64,000 bases of DNA from Hyaloscypha bicolor E (GCF_002865645.1 NW_020194620.1:1743353-1807352); one strand, 5' to 3'. Shown: positions 46,919 through 59,135, numbered from the stretch's first letter. The notes: a model not told the origin generated them from the letters alone. Numbers and translations are program-made.

Positions 46919-48043
46919 ATGCCTCGCGCGACGAGAGAAATTCAGATTTACAGGAAGGATGCCAAGCTCAACCACAATCTGCTGACCCCAGCTGAACGAG
47001 AGAAGCTCCTCGAAGTACGTGTACAGTCAATCTTGCATATGAAATACTAACAGAAGCTGTAGCCATACCTGCCAACGCCTCCCTCGCGATCTCCCTCCCG
47101 TCGCAGCAAAAATGGCACCATCCCCACCATCCGGATTGAGAAGCCTAGAACAGGATCAAGATTGGGGGTTCGGAAGTTCCTGAAAAGCCAGCTGCATGCT
47201 CTGTGCTATGCCATCATGCACACAATATTCTCGGTTTACATACGGATTCGAATGGTATTTCATGCTGTGAAGGACAGGATACTGGCTATTCTATACTACC
47301 ACCATCGAACGCCAGAGCTAATCCAGAAGGATGTCAAAGGATTGAGCAGGTTACCAAAGCACTTAAGTGTGATTTTAAGGCTTGAGGATGGGGGGCGAGG
47401 AGGAGCTGCATTGGAAGCTTTGGTGGACGAGGTGGCTGAAATTGCAGCTTGGTGTGCTTGTGTTGGAATTCCAATGCTGTCCGTACACGAGCAGAGTGGT
47501 AGGTGATGATTCAAAATCGACTTACCATTATTCTAACATAGTTTAGGAATACTCAAGGGCTATGTCCCAGCAACTCACAGAGCAGTTACAAGGAAGCTCT
47601 CGTCATATTTCGGCCCTCAACATCCAGCCGTGTCGCTACGAGCCCCTCACATACCCTCCATGGAATCGGCATCTAACACACCAACCACCGAAGCCCCACG
47701 ATCACCAGTACCTCACTTATCAATTCTTCTGCTTTCAGCTGAAGATGGCCGAGACTCATTAGTGGATCTTACTAAAACTCTCGCTGAAATGTCTCAACGA
47801 TCTAAGCTCTCATCCAACGATATCAGCCAAGAGCTGCTTGATGCCGAACTCACAGAAAGCGTTATGGGCGAGCCGGATCTATTGGTACTTTTCGGACCAA
47901 CGGTAGAACTCTCAGGATATCCTCCCTGGCAGATACGACTTACAGAGATCTTTCACGTGCAAGATAATCATGGCGTTGGGTATCAGGTGTTCTTACGGGC
48001 TTTGTACAACTATGCCAATGCTCAGATGAGATTTGGCAGATAG
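46919..48043 (+). CDS. NUS1: Dehydrodolichyl diphosphate synthase complex subunit Nus1 (NgBR)
   Basis: Three exons: 46919-47014, 47063-47498 and 47547-48043, 342 residues, both introns 48 nt. Nus1 pairs with the cis-prenyltransferase Rer2/Srt1 on the ER to make dolichol for N-glycosylation, O-mannosylation and GPI anchors. Recognisable blocks: KLLEPYLPTPPSR at the first junction, a hydrophobic segment (QLHALCYAIMHTIFSVYIRI), LPKHLSVILRL (the degenerate cis-prenyltransferase start), IAAWCACVGIPMLSVHEQSG, ILKGYVPATHRAV, LLVLFGPTVELSGYPPWQIRLTEIFH. It ends in RFGR, keeping the C-terminal RxG motif needed for activity of the complex. The stop is only 16 bp from the stop of the convergent AlkB-like gene. 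Confidence 0.92.
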
Positions 48044-48059
48044 AGCGGAGGAAAAAAAA

Positions 48060-49278
48060 TCATGCTTTCCACAGTCTCATCTCGCGAAGGCTATTGTCCC
48101 ATTTGTAGACGGGTCCTGTACCAACGTTGTAATTGTAATAGTTCTCCGTGCCTCCTTTCACCATGGCTCGTCTGAAGGTGATGTTGATTCTCCCTCCGTC
48201 GTCTGCGTTCTTTCCTGTTCTCTTTGGTATTGAATGAAGCCACTTGAACAAATTAGCAACTTGTTTCATGAGAGGGAAGGAAACTGGGAGGCAGCCCGGA
48301 GTATGTCTCATTCTCCCGACCAGTGGAATAGGGGACGTGGGGTATGGGACAAAGAAATAGGTTGGTCACGTTGGCTTGAGTCGTCCCTCTCATCAAGATC
48401 ATGTCTCCGCTAGCTAGTGGAAGCTTTATTGGTTTCGTTTCCGGCGGTGGTGGCGTATTCTCGTTAGGAGCAATTGGCTTGTGCTTCATGAGGAAGTCTC
48501 TCCTGGCTCCAAGGGAGAATGATGCTATGGCTGGTAGTTCTCCAAGGAATCTCTCATCGTCACTATGATATGATATGCTGTCTGAACCGGAGGCATAGTA
48601 GTTGACCAGGCAGAAGTTGAACTTGCATCCCGTTGCAGCTTCGGTTGAGCGTCGAAGATCGTCCAGACATTTCGGGATAGGTCTTGGTGAATATTTGGCG
48701 TAGTCCTTGTCTATTTGCACCTTCTCGCCAGACTTTGCATCGACAATATCTCCGCTCTCGTCGAATCTTGACGTTTCGTCAAGCCCAAAAACTGTGGTAT
48801 ATCTGTTATGGTTCAGTTTTCAATTTGATCTCCTGGATCCAAAATGCCTACCTCGGTGTCCGAATTTGCGTCTCGACACCTCCACGCTTGATCTTATACT
48901 CCACCCTGTAAAATGGCAACTCGGAACGAAGGAATTGGAAGACTTGGCGTTCAAGATACTTTGGTATGAAGGGTTCAAAATAGAGAAGATCAAGATGGGC
49001 CTGATCTTTGATCTCCCTACCAATTGTGGATGGAAGAGAGGTCAACTCTTTGGAGATGGATTCTGGGAGATATGGTATTGGAAAGAGATATGTAGGATGT
49101 CGAGAGAATAGCTGTCTTGATTAGTTTTCGAGATGCATAAATCCCGTAGTTAACTCACTTGGTCTTGGACATTGTTCCCTTTCCCTTTTGAAGCCTCGAC
49201 CTCTTCTGAGATCCTTGCTTTCTTCGCCGGAGGTTTGAAAAATGCGTCTAGAGTTCGCTTCTTCGTAGAATCAGACAT
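48060..49278 (-). CDS. AlkB-family 2-oxoglutarate/Fe(II) dioxygenase
   Basis: Four exons: 49278-49159, 49111-48852, 48802-48370 and 48242-48060, 331 residues; introns 47, 49 and 127 nt. The N-terminus (KRTLDAFFKPPAKKARI) resembles a PIP-box/nuclear targeting tail. The double-stranded beta-helix holds the iron ligands His206-x-Asp208 (ISYHSDDERFLG) and His274 (WLHSIPKR), and the 2-oxoglutarate Arg pair in GRINITFR (about 289 and 295). The nucleotide-flipping region NFCLVNYYASG and PLASGDMILMRG are as in ALKBH2/ALKBH3-like proteins, which remove methyl groups from N1-methyladenine and N3-methylcytosine. The PCNA-binding idea rests on the N-terminal QxxL-like motif and is inference. Confidence 0.9.
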
Positions 49279-49549
49279 CTTGTGTCAGTTAGCAGTTAAT
49301 TTGTGTGTAACGTGAGGTTGACGAGACGTGTTGAACACTAGCCTCGTCGGTTGATGACATCAAGGTGACCAATTGGGGAAAAGCGTAGCCTCGTCGCGTT
49401 TTCATATGACTCGTCTCTCGAAAAGACAACTCAATTGCCAACATCATATCACTATGCAGCCATGGCAGTACGCTCACTCCCTGATGACTTGAAGAACCTT
49501 CCTGACGTTGAAATTATAGGACGAAAGCTTAGCTGCCAGATCCGAATCC
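49279..49549. promoter_or_regulatory. Shared divergent promoter, AlkB-like / TRM5
   Basis: 271 bp between start codons of two divergent genes. An open frame from 49435 on the plus strand overlaps the TRM5 start in another frame. No specific element identified. Confidence 0.45.
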
Positions 49550-51455
49550 ATGTCTCTCTTTCGACCTCCTATGGTTCGATCAGCCAGCGCAACATTAAAT
49601 CGAGCGCTCTTCTCCAAGACGATACCCATTGCCGCGGCGAGGGTCGCGAATCCTAAGAATATTACTAGATTTCGAACACAGTTGGACAAAAGCGGAGAGC
49701 TTGCAAAGCTTGAGAGGATCACGAATATTCAATTGGATCCTGATCCAGCGGTGGCCAAGAAGGGTGGGAAATGCATGCTGCTGAAGCCAGAGGTCAAACC
49801 TGAAGGTATGAGCAATAATGCGAGATCAAGAAACTGGAGGTTAATCCATTTCTAGATCCAACAACATGGAGTACAATTTTGCAAGAAGCTGTAAAGACAG
49901 AAGAGCTGAAGGTCATACCATATAATTTGACGGTTGATTACAATTACTGGACATACCGTACGTACGCTGGGGAAATATAAGAGGAAAAGAGAAGCTGACA
50001 AAATCAGATGATATTATGACATCTCTATTGCCAGAAGATGCTCTAGATGAGATCCCTGTTGGATTTGCAATTGTTGGACATGTTGGTATGCGTCCTTCCC
50101 TGAAGGATGGGTATTTCTAACACCGACTAGCACATTTGAACCTTCGAGACGAATATCTACCCTACAAACACGTTATAGCGGAGGTTCTCATAGACAAGAA
50201 CCCGACAATTCGAACAGTAATCAATAAAATAGACGACGTAGGCACGCATTCAGAATTCCGAACTTTCGGATACGAAGTCCTTGCCGGCCCGGACGACATG
50301 AACGTCGAGCTCAGCGAAGAGAATTGCATATTCAAATTTGATTATTCAAAAGTTTATTGGAATAGCAGACTCCAAACGGAACACAAAAGGCTTGTGGATT
50401 CGTTCAATCCCGGGGAGGTGGTGTGTGATGTTATGGCAGGCATAGGACCATTTGCCATCCCAGCTGGGAAGAAGCGTGTATTTGTCTGGGCCAATGATCT
50501 GAATCCAGATAGTTACGCCGCTATGGTGGAGGCTATCAAACGAAATAAGGTCAGTTTTCGCCTCTTGTATAAGTTCTTCGCTTGTTCTGCCATGATGAGC
50601 ATCTCCTGGCCTTCTACGGTCGTGCCAGTACCAAATTATTGGTTCTGAAGATTCTCATGGTCCATCTATCAAGTATATCAAACAATATTTTATATGCCAG
50701 CTAACTCTATCTAGGTTAGTTCTTCTCCTCTCTATCCCCTTCATCCATCATATTGCAATAATAAAGTGGTCGCACAACAGGCGGAACCGGGCCCATTAGC
50801 TTTTATGCAAGGACCGAAACGGCAGGCAGCTCATGACCCTTGATAACAATCTCTGAAGATACCCAAATTTTCATCCATCTAGCAAACACATCACCCTATC
50901 TAATATATCACTAACTCCCTCCAGGTCAACCACTTCGTCCGTCCCTTCAACGAAGATGGTCATACATTCATCCACCACGCAGCCGACTCTATTCTGGACC
51001 TCACCACCGCCAACCAAAACACCATCTCCATCCCCGCAAAACGCACATTCAACGCTAAACCCACCGACCCCGTCCCAAACCCCACAGTCCTCACGATCCC
51101 GCAAACAATCAACCACTTCGTCATGAACCTACCCGCTTCCGCTATCGACTTCCTCGGGTCCTTCAACGGCCTATACCACGGCCACGAAGAGCTCTTCGAA
51201 CCCCACACCAGCACAAAGCTGCCCATGGTACACGTCCACTGCTTCTCGACCAAGAGCGAGGATAACGTGAAAGAGGGCCTCGAGATCTGCGCGCGGATCT
51301 CGGCGAACCTTGGCTACGCCGTCAGACCGGGGGATGAAGAGGTAGTCATCCATGAAGTCAGGGACGTCGCGCCGAAGAAGAGGATGTTCTGTGCTAGTTT
51401 CAGGATTCCTGCAGAGGTTGCTTTCCGGGAGAGGATTAGCAAGATAGATAGATAG
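49550..51455 (+). CDS. TRM5: tRNA (guanine37-N1)-methyltransferase Trm5
   Basis: Five exons: 49550-49805, 49856-49957, 50008-50085, 50131-50549 and 50925-51455, 461 residues. Introns are 50, 50, 45 and an unusually long 375 nt. Trm5 makes m1G37 (and takes part in wyosine synthesis) in tRNA, preventing +1 frameshifting. Motifs: [16 protein letters not shown] (after the third splice), [35 protein letters not shown], the SAM-binding [17 protein letters not shown] and [12 protein letters not shown], and [15 protein letters not shown] near the C-terminus. The N-terminus ([20 protein letters not shown]...) is basic and Ser-rich, as in a mitochondrial presequence; yeast Trm5 acts both in nucleus/cytosol and mitochondria. 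Confidence 0.93.
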
Positions 51456-53070
51456 ATAAGTAGTTGTTTTGGACTAGAATACAGTTTTCCCTGGGTGAAG
51501 GAAGAGCGGCGCCGTGTTTTTGTTGTGCCGCTGCCGCTTTTCTGTTCCCCTGTATATCATCGGCGTAGAGCGACCTCGGTCTGCCGCTCTCAAATTTACG
51601 CCTCCTTCTCGGCTCACCTTTGCAACTCACACACGATATATATTCACGCACTTCCTCTTCGCAAGTATCTCATATGTTGCTATTACACACTGCATCTTTT
51701 CTTGTGCTTCTTGCACCAGTGCTGATGCCAATCCCTTGGTGCTTGTCCAATCCCAGCACTCATCGCGCAAGCCCATGCATTTGTGACTCGTGAAGTAGTG
51801 CAAAAGCCACCCCCCTTCCACAAATGGACACCGCTGGTACAGGCTTACCTATGAAGTAGCGCCGCAACGCAACGCATCTCCCATACACAAGTCGAAGGTG
51901 AAGGAAGCTGAGAACGAGGGAAGACGACCTTGCTACAAGGGAGTTGGTCTGTCTACTACAGGTGCTCTCCGTAGGAAGAGCAGCAAGAGGACTCGATGAG
52001 CGAAGAGGGAAACAGGTGAAGGAGGAACGATATTTGCATTGGGGGTAGCAGCGAGCCGCTTCTTCTTTCGAGGCACTTAGTATATGGTTGCAATCCAAAT
52101 TGGCTTACAAAGTGAACCCATTTGAACAAGTAGATCAGCAGGTCACAAATGCAAAGGTAAGAAACGCCTGGTTTCAATCTCAGTCCGTCATTTAATATGT
52201 ATCTCAACAGAAGGTAGCTAGCCAGCTCAGCTCAGCTCAAGCTCGTTATCAAAGGGAATATGATACAACCCAACCTCTCTCCCTATCTTCCGCCTCTCTC
52301 GTCTGATCTGCCCCCTCTCTCATAACTTCACACAAAAAGAAGAAAAAGAAAAAAGCCATGCCATCATCATAAGTTTCAGCCCTCGCTCAATTTCCCTTCA
52401 GCTGTACTGTTCTGTTCTGTTTTTGATCCGGTGAGGGATGTAGTGCCAAATTTCTAATCCATCCATCCCAGCCTTCCCATTGCCTTGCGTCAAATCCATC
52501 ATAAGTCGAAGTGCAAGTCCCAAAGCTGCAAAGTGATCCCATCGTGTATATCTTGTCTCTCTCTCTCGCTCTCGCTCTCTGACTCCCCGACCTATCCCGC
52601 AAAAAAGGTCAAGTCAAAAACAAACAAGAGAAGGGCCGATGAAGGACGGCGGTAGAAGAGAATGTATCAACAATCGCTAAAAGCAAAGAGGAAATGCAAG
52701 TGTAGAAAAAGGGGGGGTATTGTAGTTTCTCTAAGTGAGTGACAGACAATGAGAGGAAACATGCAAAACGAGTGTCCTGTGCAAAAACCACCGACCGTCC
52801 ATATGCAGCCCAGTTCATCCATCTTCCCTAATAAGATAATGCAGCCAGCCCGTGAACTCCGCCCCACTACTATCCCGGTATTGGTATCTCCTCCATATCC
52901 AGAGAGACAGTCCTTATGCGAAATCGATTACCCAGGTCGCTGATGAAGTAGATGGAAAGGCAAAAGCACGGTAAAAGCAACGCTGTCGTGATATCATAAG
53001 CAGACAAAGGAACAAACAAATGAGACTTTTGCGGGGATCGATATCTATCCAGGGCATGCCGGATAGATCA
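51456..53070. other. Convergent intergenic region, TRM5 and HAP2 3' ends
   Basis: 1.6 kb holding both 3' UTRs. It contains pyrimidine-rich stretches (TCTCTCTCTCTCGCTCTCGC near 52556) and A-rich runs near 52330. Frames of 60-112 codons on both strands carry no motif. No RNA gene recognised. Confidence 0.4.
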
Positions 53071-54096
53071 TCAATCTGCGTCGTCATCCTCATCGTCGTC
53101 GTCATCTTCTGCACTACTTCTCGCAGGTGGTGCAGCTGTCTTTGTCTTCTTGCTGGGCGTAGCATTGTCCGTGTCGGCTTTTCGCTTCGTGCCAGATCCA
53201 GCGCCACCACCGGAAGTGCCTTTAGCAGGTGTCTCCAGTGATCCCTTATCACCTTCACCCTCGCCATCTCCCTTTGTTCGCTCGATTTCCGCAACTTCAT
53301 CAGCAGTCAGGAACCGTCCGCCTGGCCCTCTAGGTCTCCTCATTGCATGATTGTGTCTGCTCTCATGCAAGTATGGTTTCCTGCCTTTTGATGTCAAGCG
53401 CAAAGCCTCTTCTAATCTTTGTCTTGCTACGCGACGTTTCAGGATTCGGTGAAATTGCTTTGCATTAACATATAGTGGAGATTCCTCTACAGCACCGGAC
53501 ACGAGTTCTGGGGACTGTGGGTGTTGTTGGTTGGGTGGCATGGGTGGCACCGACGGCCGAGAAGCGCCGTGGTTCATGATCGGTTGTGTATTTGGCACGG
53601 CTGGACTACCACCAACCTGGCTCATTCTCCGATTTTGTTGCGCGTGCCCGATCTGATTGTTCATCTGTTTCGGCGAGCGACGGCCTGCCTCTTGCTTCAC
53701 TGACACTCCCCCACCCATTCTCGGCGAGGTTTGTGGTAAACCGGAATCTGGCAGGGTATATGGGTATCCTTGACCGGAAGCAGCCGCGGTTGCGGCCATT
53801 GCTGCAGCCTGCGGGGAGATACCGGTCATGCCATAATGCATGCCGGCTTGCGGAACCGGGTACGCGGGTTGGTAGTTCATGTGCTGCTGTTGCCCAGCTT
53901 GTTGTGGTTGAGAAGAGAGTATTGGCGATGCCTGGGTGTGGACGGCGTGTTGAGAGTGCATAGGTTGAGAAGGCGAAGTAATGGGGGCTCCGGCGCCTGG
54001 ATGTTGACCAGAATTTGGGTAGCCTCCTTGAATGTGCCCTTGACTATGGCCGTGCTGGGCTTGCGCCGGCGGTTGATATTGCGCGTACTCCATCAT
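53071..54096 (-). CDS. HAP2: CCAAT-binding factor subunit HAP2/HapB (NF-YA)
   Basis: One exon, 341 residues. HAP2 is the sequence-specific subunit of the heterotrimeric CCAAT-binding complex with HAP3 and HAP5. The conserved core is at residues 205-262: the subunit-association helix [20 protein letters not shown], linker, and DNA-binding part [20 protein letters not shown] ending GGRF. The first 200 residues are Gln/Pro/Gly/His-rich, and the C-terminus is Lys/Thr-rich with a terminal run of Asp ([11 protein letters not shown]). In filamentous fungi the complex recruits HapX for iron and redox control. The start is the first of two adjacent ATGs. The intergenic region upstream is unusually long. 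Confidence 0.95.
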   Translation of the reverse strand: MMEYAQYQPPAQAQHGHSQGHIQGGYPNSGQHPGAGAPITSPSQPMHSQHAVHTQASPILSSQPQQAGQQQHMNYQPAYPVPQAGMHYGMTGISPQAAAMAATAAASGQGYPYTLPDSGLPQTSPRMGGGVSVKQEAGRRSPKQMNNQIGHAQQNRRMSQVGGSPAVPNTQPIMNHGASRPSVPPMPPNQQHPQSPELVSGAVEESPLYVNAKQFHRILKRRVARQRLEEALRLTSKGRKPYLHESRHNHAMRRPRGPGGRFLTADEVAEIERTKGDGEGEGDKGSLETPAKGTSGGGAGSGTKRKADTDNATPSKKTKTAAPPARSSAEDDDDDEDDDAD

Positions 54097-55804
54097 TTGT
54101 CTGGTGTTCTCCTAGTCCGTATGCCTAGGAGAAGAGTGTTGATGCTTTGATTGTCGGGGCGCAAGTTGGATGGCGCGTCGACCAAGGTGACTCGAGATTG
54201 AAGATGTACTTGATAGGCAGAAACCGAGCGTCCGCTGTTGGCGCAGGCTGATATTGGTCGGTCAAGGACGGGGTATCTTCGTCGGGTCGATGTGGTATAT
54301 TAGGTTGAAAATGGAATGTGCGTTGACTCGAAAGGAACGCGCTGGTAACTCTGGTCGAAAAACTCGAGGTGGCCAGCCTTCAACTAGTGAATAAGCCTCG
54401 TCGTCAATTCAATATGTGGGATGTGCTGGCAGCTGGTAGGTGTACACCGCAATTGACCGCAGCACAACATATGCAAGCTGATGTAGTCCGGGGGCGTTGA
54501 CTAGGCAGGTAAGGCTTGCGGATCAGGCTCGAATCTGAGCACCCACGTGAGAGTACGAGGCGGAGTCTGCGCTTGAGGCTATTCGAGGAGGAGCTGGCGA
54601 TAGCTTCACGGGCCTCCGAGTTCACGAGCCACTGGAGGAACGAGGCTTTCCCCAGTTAATTATTGACTGTTTCGAAATGACTACCCAACCACACGTATTA
54701 GTTTGAGTGTTTGGGCCAACGGTCGAGCAAGCGGAGGGGGCGGATTGGGGGAGGGGGAGATTCGGGACGATGTTGTTTTTTTGCCTTGACCAGTGTGATG
54801 CGCTGGCCATGCATTGGCGGGCATGCAAAACTAGGCTTACCTTGTCAATCAGCTTCACACGCCGATTCCTATATTTGTCGACTGTGGCGTGAGATATTTG
54901 GGCGGGCGTAGTCCTAAAACAGACCAGAGCTGATCTGCGCGGAGCGGATGATGCTGAGGCTTTCTTGTGATGCTGTTGACGCGCCGTGCGGCTGTGAATT
55001 TTCGACCACCGGCCGTATGGAGTCGTGTTTGCGAACGCTGCTGCGATGCGCCCTCGCGACAAACAGGGTCACTCTGGGAATAATCGAGAACAGCGCAGTT
55101 CGGGGTTGCGAGTGCCTAAGGTCGAGGTCACACGTCAGTACAAATTGGCCTCGAGGTCCGCAAGCTGCGTGCACGGCAGTCTGGCGCGAGCGCGCAACCG
55201 TGGTGATGATGGCAGCAAGCGTGGAGGAGCTCCATCACCTGCGACGAGAGTAATTCTCCGCACAGCTGCGCCTTTGGGACCGACTCACCTCCAATACTTG
55301 ACGACAATGGGCTCTAGCACCAGCGTTTGGACCAGAGATTAATCCTTCCCGCAGGGTCTTTCAATCACGTTATGTGATTCAGGCCAATAAATGCAGCGAT
55401 GAAGCTACTCGCAACGGTGATAGGGCTCCGACGGTGATGAGGCCGGTGTTTGGGAGCCGTGAAGGATTGGCTGTGTTCCGTGCAGGCCTCGTAGGCTTCC
55501 AAATGCGATACAAGGGATCAAATTGGGACGCAGCAGGGCAGAAGTTTCGAAAGTGGTCTATTTTGCGGGCGCGGATTCGGTGCGGTGCGGTCGGTCGGTT
55601 GTGCGTTCGTTCGTTCGTTATCGATTCAATGGGCCTTTCTTTGCGTGTTCTCGAAGGTGATTTGATGGCCGCAGTGATTGGCTCTATAAAATGTTGATGG
55701 AGGAAAAGGAGGAACAGACGTGAGTGGCCGGGAATGGGAGGGAGGTGGACTAGTGGTGACTCGACTCGCTTGGGCTTTTTTGGGCCTTGGGCTTGGGGCT
55801 TGGG

Positions 55805-55840
55805 GCTTGAGCTTGAGCTTGAGCTTGAGCTTGAGCTTGA
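55805..55840. repeat. Hexanucleotide microsatellite (GCTTGA)6
   Basis: Six perfect GCTTGA copies, flanked by variant units (GCTTGG on the left, GTTTGG on the right). It lies in a purine-rich, G-heavy stretch on the plus strand. Confidence 0.9.
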
Positions 55841-56390
55841 GTTTGGGTTTGGGTTGGGGTGGGAGGAGAGGGGAGGTAGGGGAAGGGGGAGGGGGGGGAG
55901 TGCGAGGTTCGGGTCCAAGGCGAAGCGAGGCGAGGTGAGGTGAGCCTGGTGAGGGAGGGAAACGAGCGAGCGAGCGAAGGAAGGCTTTTCAAGGCCAAGG
56001 CCGCGGGCCCCCCAGTCAGTGGCCGACGAGGGGAGGCGAGGGCGCACGCGGCGAATGATGAAACGGCTGGGACTCTGGGAGGAGGGGCGAGAGAAAACTC
56101 AGCGAAGCAGCGCGCGAGAACCCCAGCCCGTGCGGATGATGGGTCCGCCAGCAGCGTGTGTCGATTGGCAGCGTGCTGGTCGATCGCCCAATGGGATGAA
56201 TCTGCGCGCCGTGCTCGGGAGAAGGCAAAGTCGTGATCGGCTTGTCTCGTGCCCAACGCGTGATTGTGAGGCTGGTGCTTCTTGCTGGCTGGCAGCACAA
56301 AAGCAGGATGAGGTCGAGAGTCGACGACTCGACAGATGCGCGGTGGCGGTCACTGGTGGACCGGGTTATGGGAGTGAGGTTGATGACGGG

Positions 56391-56416
56391 CTGCTGCTGC
56401 TGCTGCTGCTGCTGCT
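56391..56416. repeat. Trinucleotide microsatellite (CTG)n
   Basis: A 26-nt perfect CTG run. It gives poly-Leu or poly-Gln/Cys/Ala/Ser in chance frames on the two strands. Confidence 0.9.
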
Positions 56417-57060
56417 CCCTGACAGGTGGAAGAGCGGTGAGAGGCCCGATTGAGGCAAGCGTGAGCGTGATGAGCGAGCTCTTCCTCTCCAAGTCCGGCT
56501 CGTCGTCAGGGCAGACGGAGCGCGACCACCTGAGGTGGACAGCACAAGCGGAGGCGGAGGCGGGTGGGCAGGCAGGCAGAGGCAGGCAGGCCGTGGACAC
56601 AAAAGTATAAGTTCGGGAGGGTCGCACGGCGTGATCGAGGTCCGATGGCCGGCGGCGTGGGTTCACCCAGTTTTGTTGCGGGTCAAGAGTGCTGGCGAAT
56701 GTGTGAGCAATCAATGAAATAAATAGGGACAAATCAAAATAACAAAAGCGTGCGGCGCTGCCAAATGCAGGATTTCAGGCTGAGCCGGAGTGCTGGTTGG
56801 CTGCAGTGTCGACGGATTCAAGCAAAAGATGTCGAAGCAAATTCCTGAGTGGTGGATGGGCCTCTATTATATCTTCCAATAGGCCGTCGACCTGGCCTCG
56901 ATTTTCGATCTGCACGTGCCGTGTGTCGGTCCACATCACGGCCTGTCCTTGGCCGCCCTCTGACCCACGACCCACGACCCACTGCCCTCTACCCTTGGCA
57001 AAGCAAACCTCCAGAGTCCGGAGTCCAGCCTCACAAGTCTGCACCGTTCGGCTGGGACAT

Positions 57061-57078
57061 CCCCCCCCCCCCCCCCCC
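57061..57078. repeat. Poly-C run of 18
   Basis: Eighteen consecutive C. The length is likely to vary between reads or assemblies. Confidence 0.9.
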
Positions 57079-58739
57079 GATCCAGCATGACCGAGCGAGT
57101 CATCTCCCTTCCCTGCCCTACCCTGCCATGCCTCTTCCCTCCCTGCCCTGTAAGCAGAGTTGCAGCAAGGAACTTCCGGACAGGCCGATGACTGACAGAC
57201 AGCCAGCCAGCTCCCTCCCGCGATCCCCCATCTTGAGCTCCCCCGGCTTTCCTCCTCGATCTTCAGGCTATTCTGCCTGCATACGTCTAAGGCACAGTGT
57301 TCCAAAACGACCTCCAACTTATGCAAGGCATTTACGCTGACGTTGCATCCTTGCCATCCTTGTCATTCATGTTCATAATCTGTTGCGATATGCATTTCTC
57401 ACACTCATCCAGAGCGACGGATGGAGCTTCTTCACCACCATTATCAACATTCCGATCTAAATTTACCTCACCATAACGCGCTTGCCGATACAGTAGTGCT
57501 CACTACCTCGCATGGGCTGCCACGATCCGTCTTCGGTGTTTCTCTGCCTGGAGAAATTAGACTCTGCTCTCTGCAATTTCATATTTCTTCTTCGCTCTCT
57601 CTGCAACCAGGCTCCCCTTGCTCCCTCCATGACGCCTCCATCAGATAAACAACCGTCATAAGGCCCTGCTTAGCTCACGATGAAACAAGCTCCATCGAAA
57701 CCAAAAGTGTCTTCTTCCTCCTCTTCTGTCGTCATTCTTCACTCTCCTGAAACGAATCATCCAAAGCCGGGCAAGCCTTGTGTTGGAGTCAACTTCGCTA
57801 AGGCCCAATCACTGCCCAGAACGCCACTTCTTGACTCTCATTCGGCGCCTATTGACCTCTCACTTCTGACCTACGCGCTGCTGTGGGTGTGATGACCATT
57901 TCTCACAGTGGTCGGGTTTCGTGTTCCTGGCGCTTAATGATATTGGTTCGTCGCAGGGAAGTTTTGCTGCTTGATTGGGGCTGTCACATGCTCCCGCCAC
58001 CTCCTTTCTCTTCATTTCAAATCACGAGGTTTTGGCGAGGCTGAGGCCTTGTATCAGGAGAGTAATCTGTGAACCATCCTGTAACTTCCGACGATGACCT
58101 TCTTGGTGCAAGCCACTGTTATGATTTGCTCAACGTCTCAATCCTCATTTCAGATTATCTTCAACGTGAATGGATGTCTCTCCATCGGTGCATGTCTCAT
58201 CCCCGTCTGTGAGACAAAAGGGTTCAAACCCCGGATTTCAATGTCTCTCCGCAGACTCCCGAGGCTTGTTTATTGCCCGAATCAAGTCGAATACGTCCTT
58301 CTGATCTTCTTCATACGTTGTTCGTCCTCCGCTGATCATAGGCGATAGCGGCAACCACCCCGTATTCTTCATAATAGAACAGTAAAGTCTCAAACTCAAG
58401 TTGGCCAGTCATTTTCAATACATGATTCATACGGCCGTGTATGCCGTCGACAATAAAGCTACTTACGGGGACCGAGTTGAAAGGCGGCAGCCTCTCCTCG
58501 TTCACTCTTCACCATGAAACAGTCCAGCTTGCGCTGTCCGATAACCTCCAGCAACTCGGCCAGATATCCTCATTGCGTCAGTCGATTGGGTCTCCTCTTT
58601 CATTCCACTCTGCAAATCATCGGGACTTACTGGTGATCAACTCAAACGAGTACAGCCGTGAAGTCTCTACTCGTTCTATCTTCGATGAGAAAGCATTCCA
58701 GCCTCCTCCTAGTATGTTTTAATAGATTGAGCAGTCAGC

Positions 58740-59135
58740 AACCCTCGCCATACATGAACCAACAGCACGAATTACTCTACCTAGTCTGCACGCTGAGGAT
58801 CTGTTTTTAGACCGGCCGTAAAGCCTCTACCCGTTCGAACCTCCATGAGAGATCGGTCCAGCCTCATCCTCCCAGTATGTCTCAAGAGGTCGAGTGCCAC
58901 TCACCACGAATCGCATTTTCCCCTCCACACGTTGAAGATCTGTTTGTAGATCTGGCTCGACGGTGACCGGTTTGTACAGATACGACCGTACGCCTCTCTC
59001 TTCTTCTGCACGGAAAAAGCAATCGAGCCAACGTCTTTCAATTTGTCCTGCAAGGTAACAGCTACTGCCGTGCATGAATCACTATCACGAATCACTCTGC
59101 TCCCCCCTCTTCACATCCGTTTGTTAGTAGATCTG
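58740..59135. repeat. Degenerate tandem repeat, about three units
   Basis: A similar series recurs: CACGAAT, then a pyrimidine-rich stretch, then (G)ATCTGTTT(T/G)TAGA(C/T)C(G/T)GGC. Copies start near 58766, 58905 and 59086, so units are about 140 and 180 bp and well diverged. No coding frame is kept between units. Confidence 0.45.

Noticed and set aside
46683..46985. 100-codon frame just upstream of NUS1
   Set aside because: It overlaps the NUS1 start in another frame and shows no family feature; treated as leader sequence.
55379..56732. Overlapping frames of 180-240 codons on the minus strand
   Set aside because: They lie over GC-rich microsatellite DNA, are made of Ser/Pro/Arg/Gln runs, and compete with similar frames on the opposite strand; no motif or splice support.
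58195..58240. tRNA-like T-loop (GGGTTCAAACCCC)
   Set aside because: No matching acceptor, D or anticodon arms could be built on either strand. I found no convincing tRNA or rRNA gene in the window.
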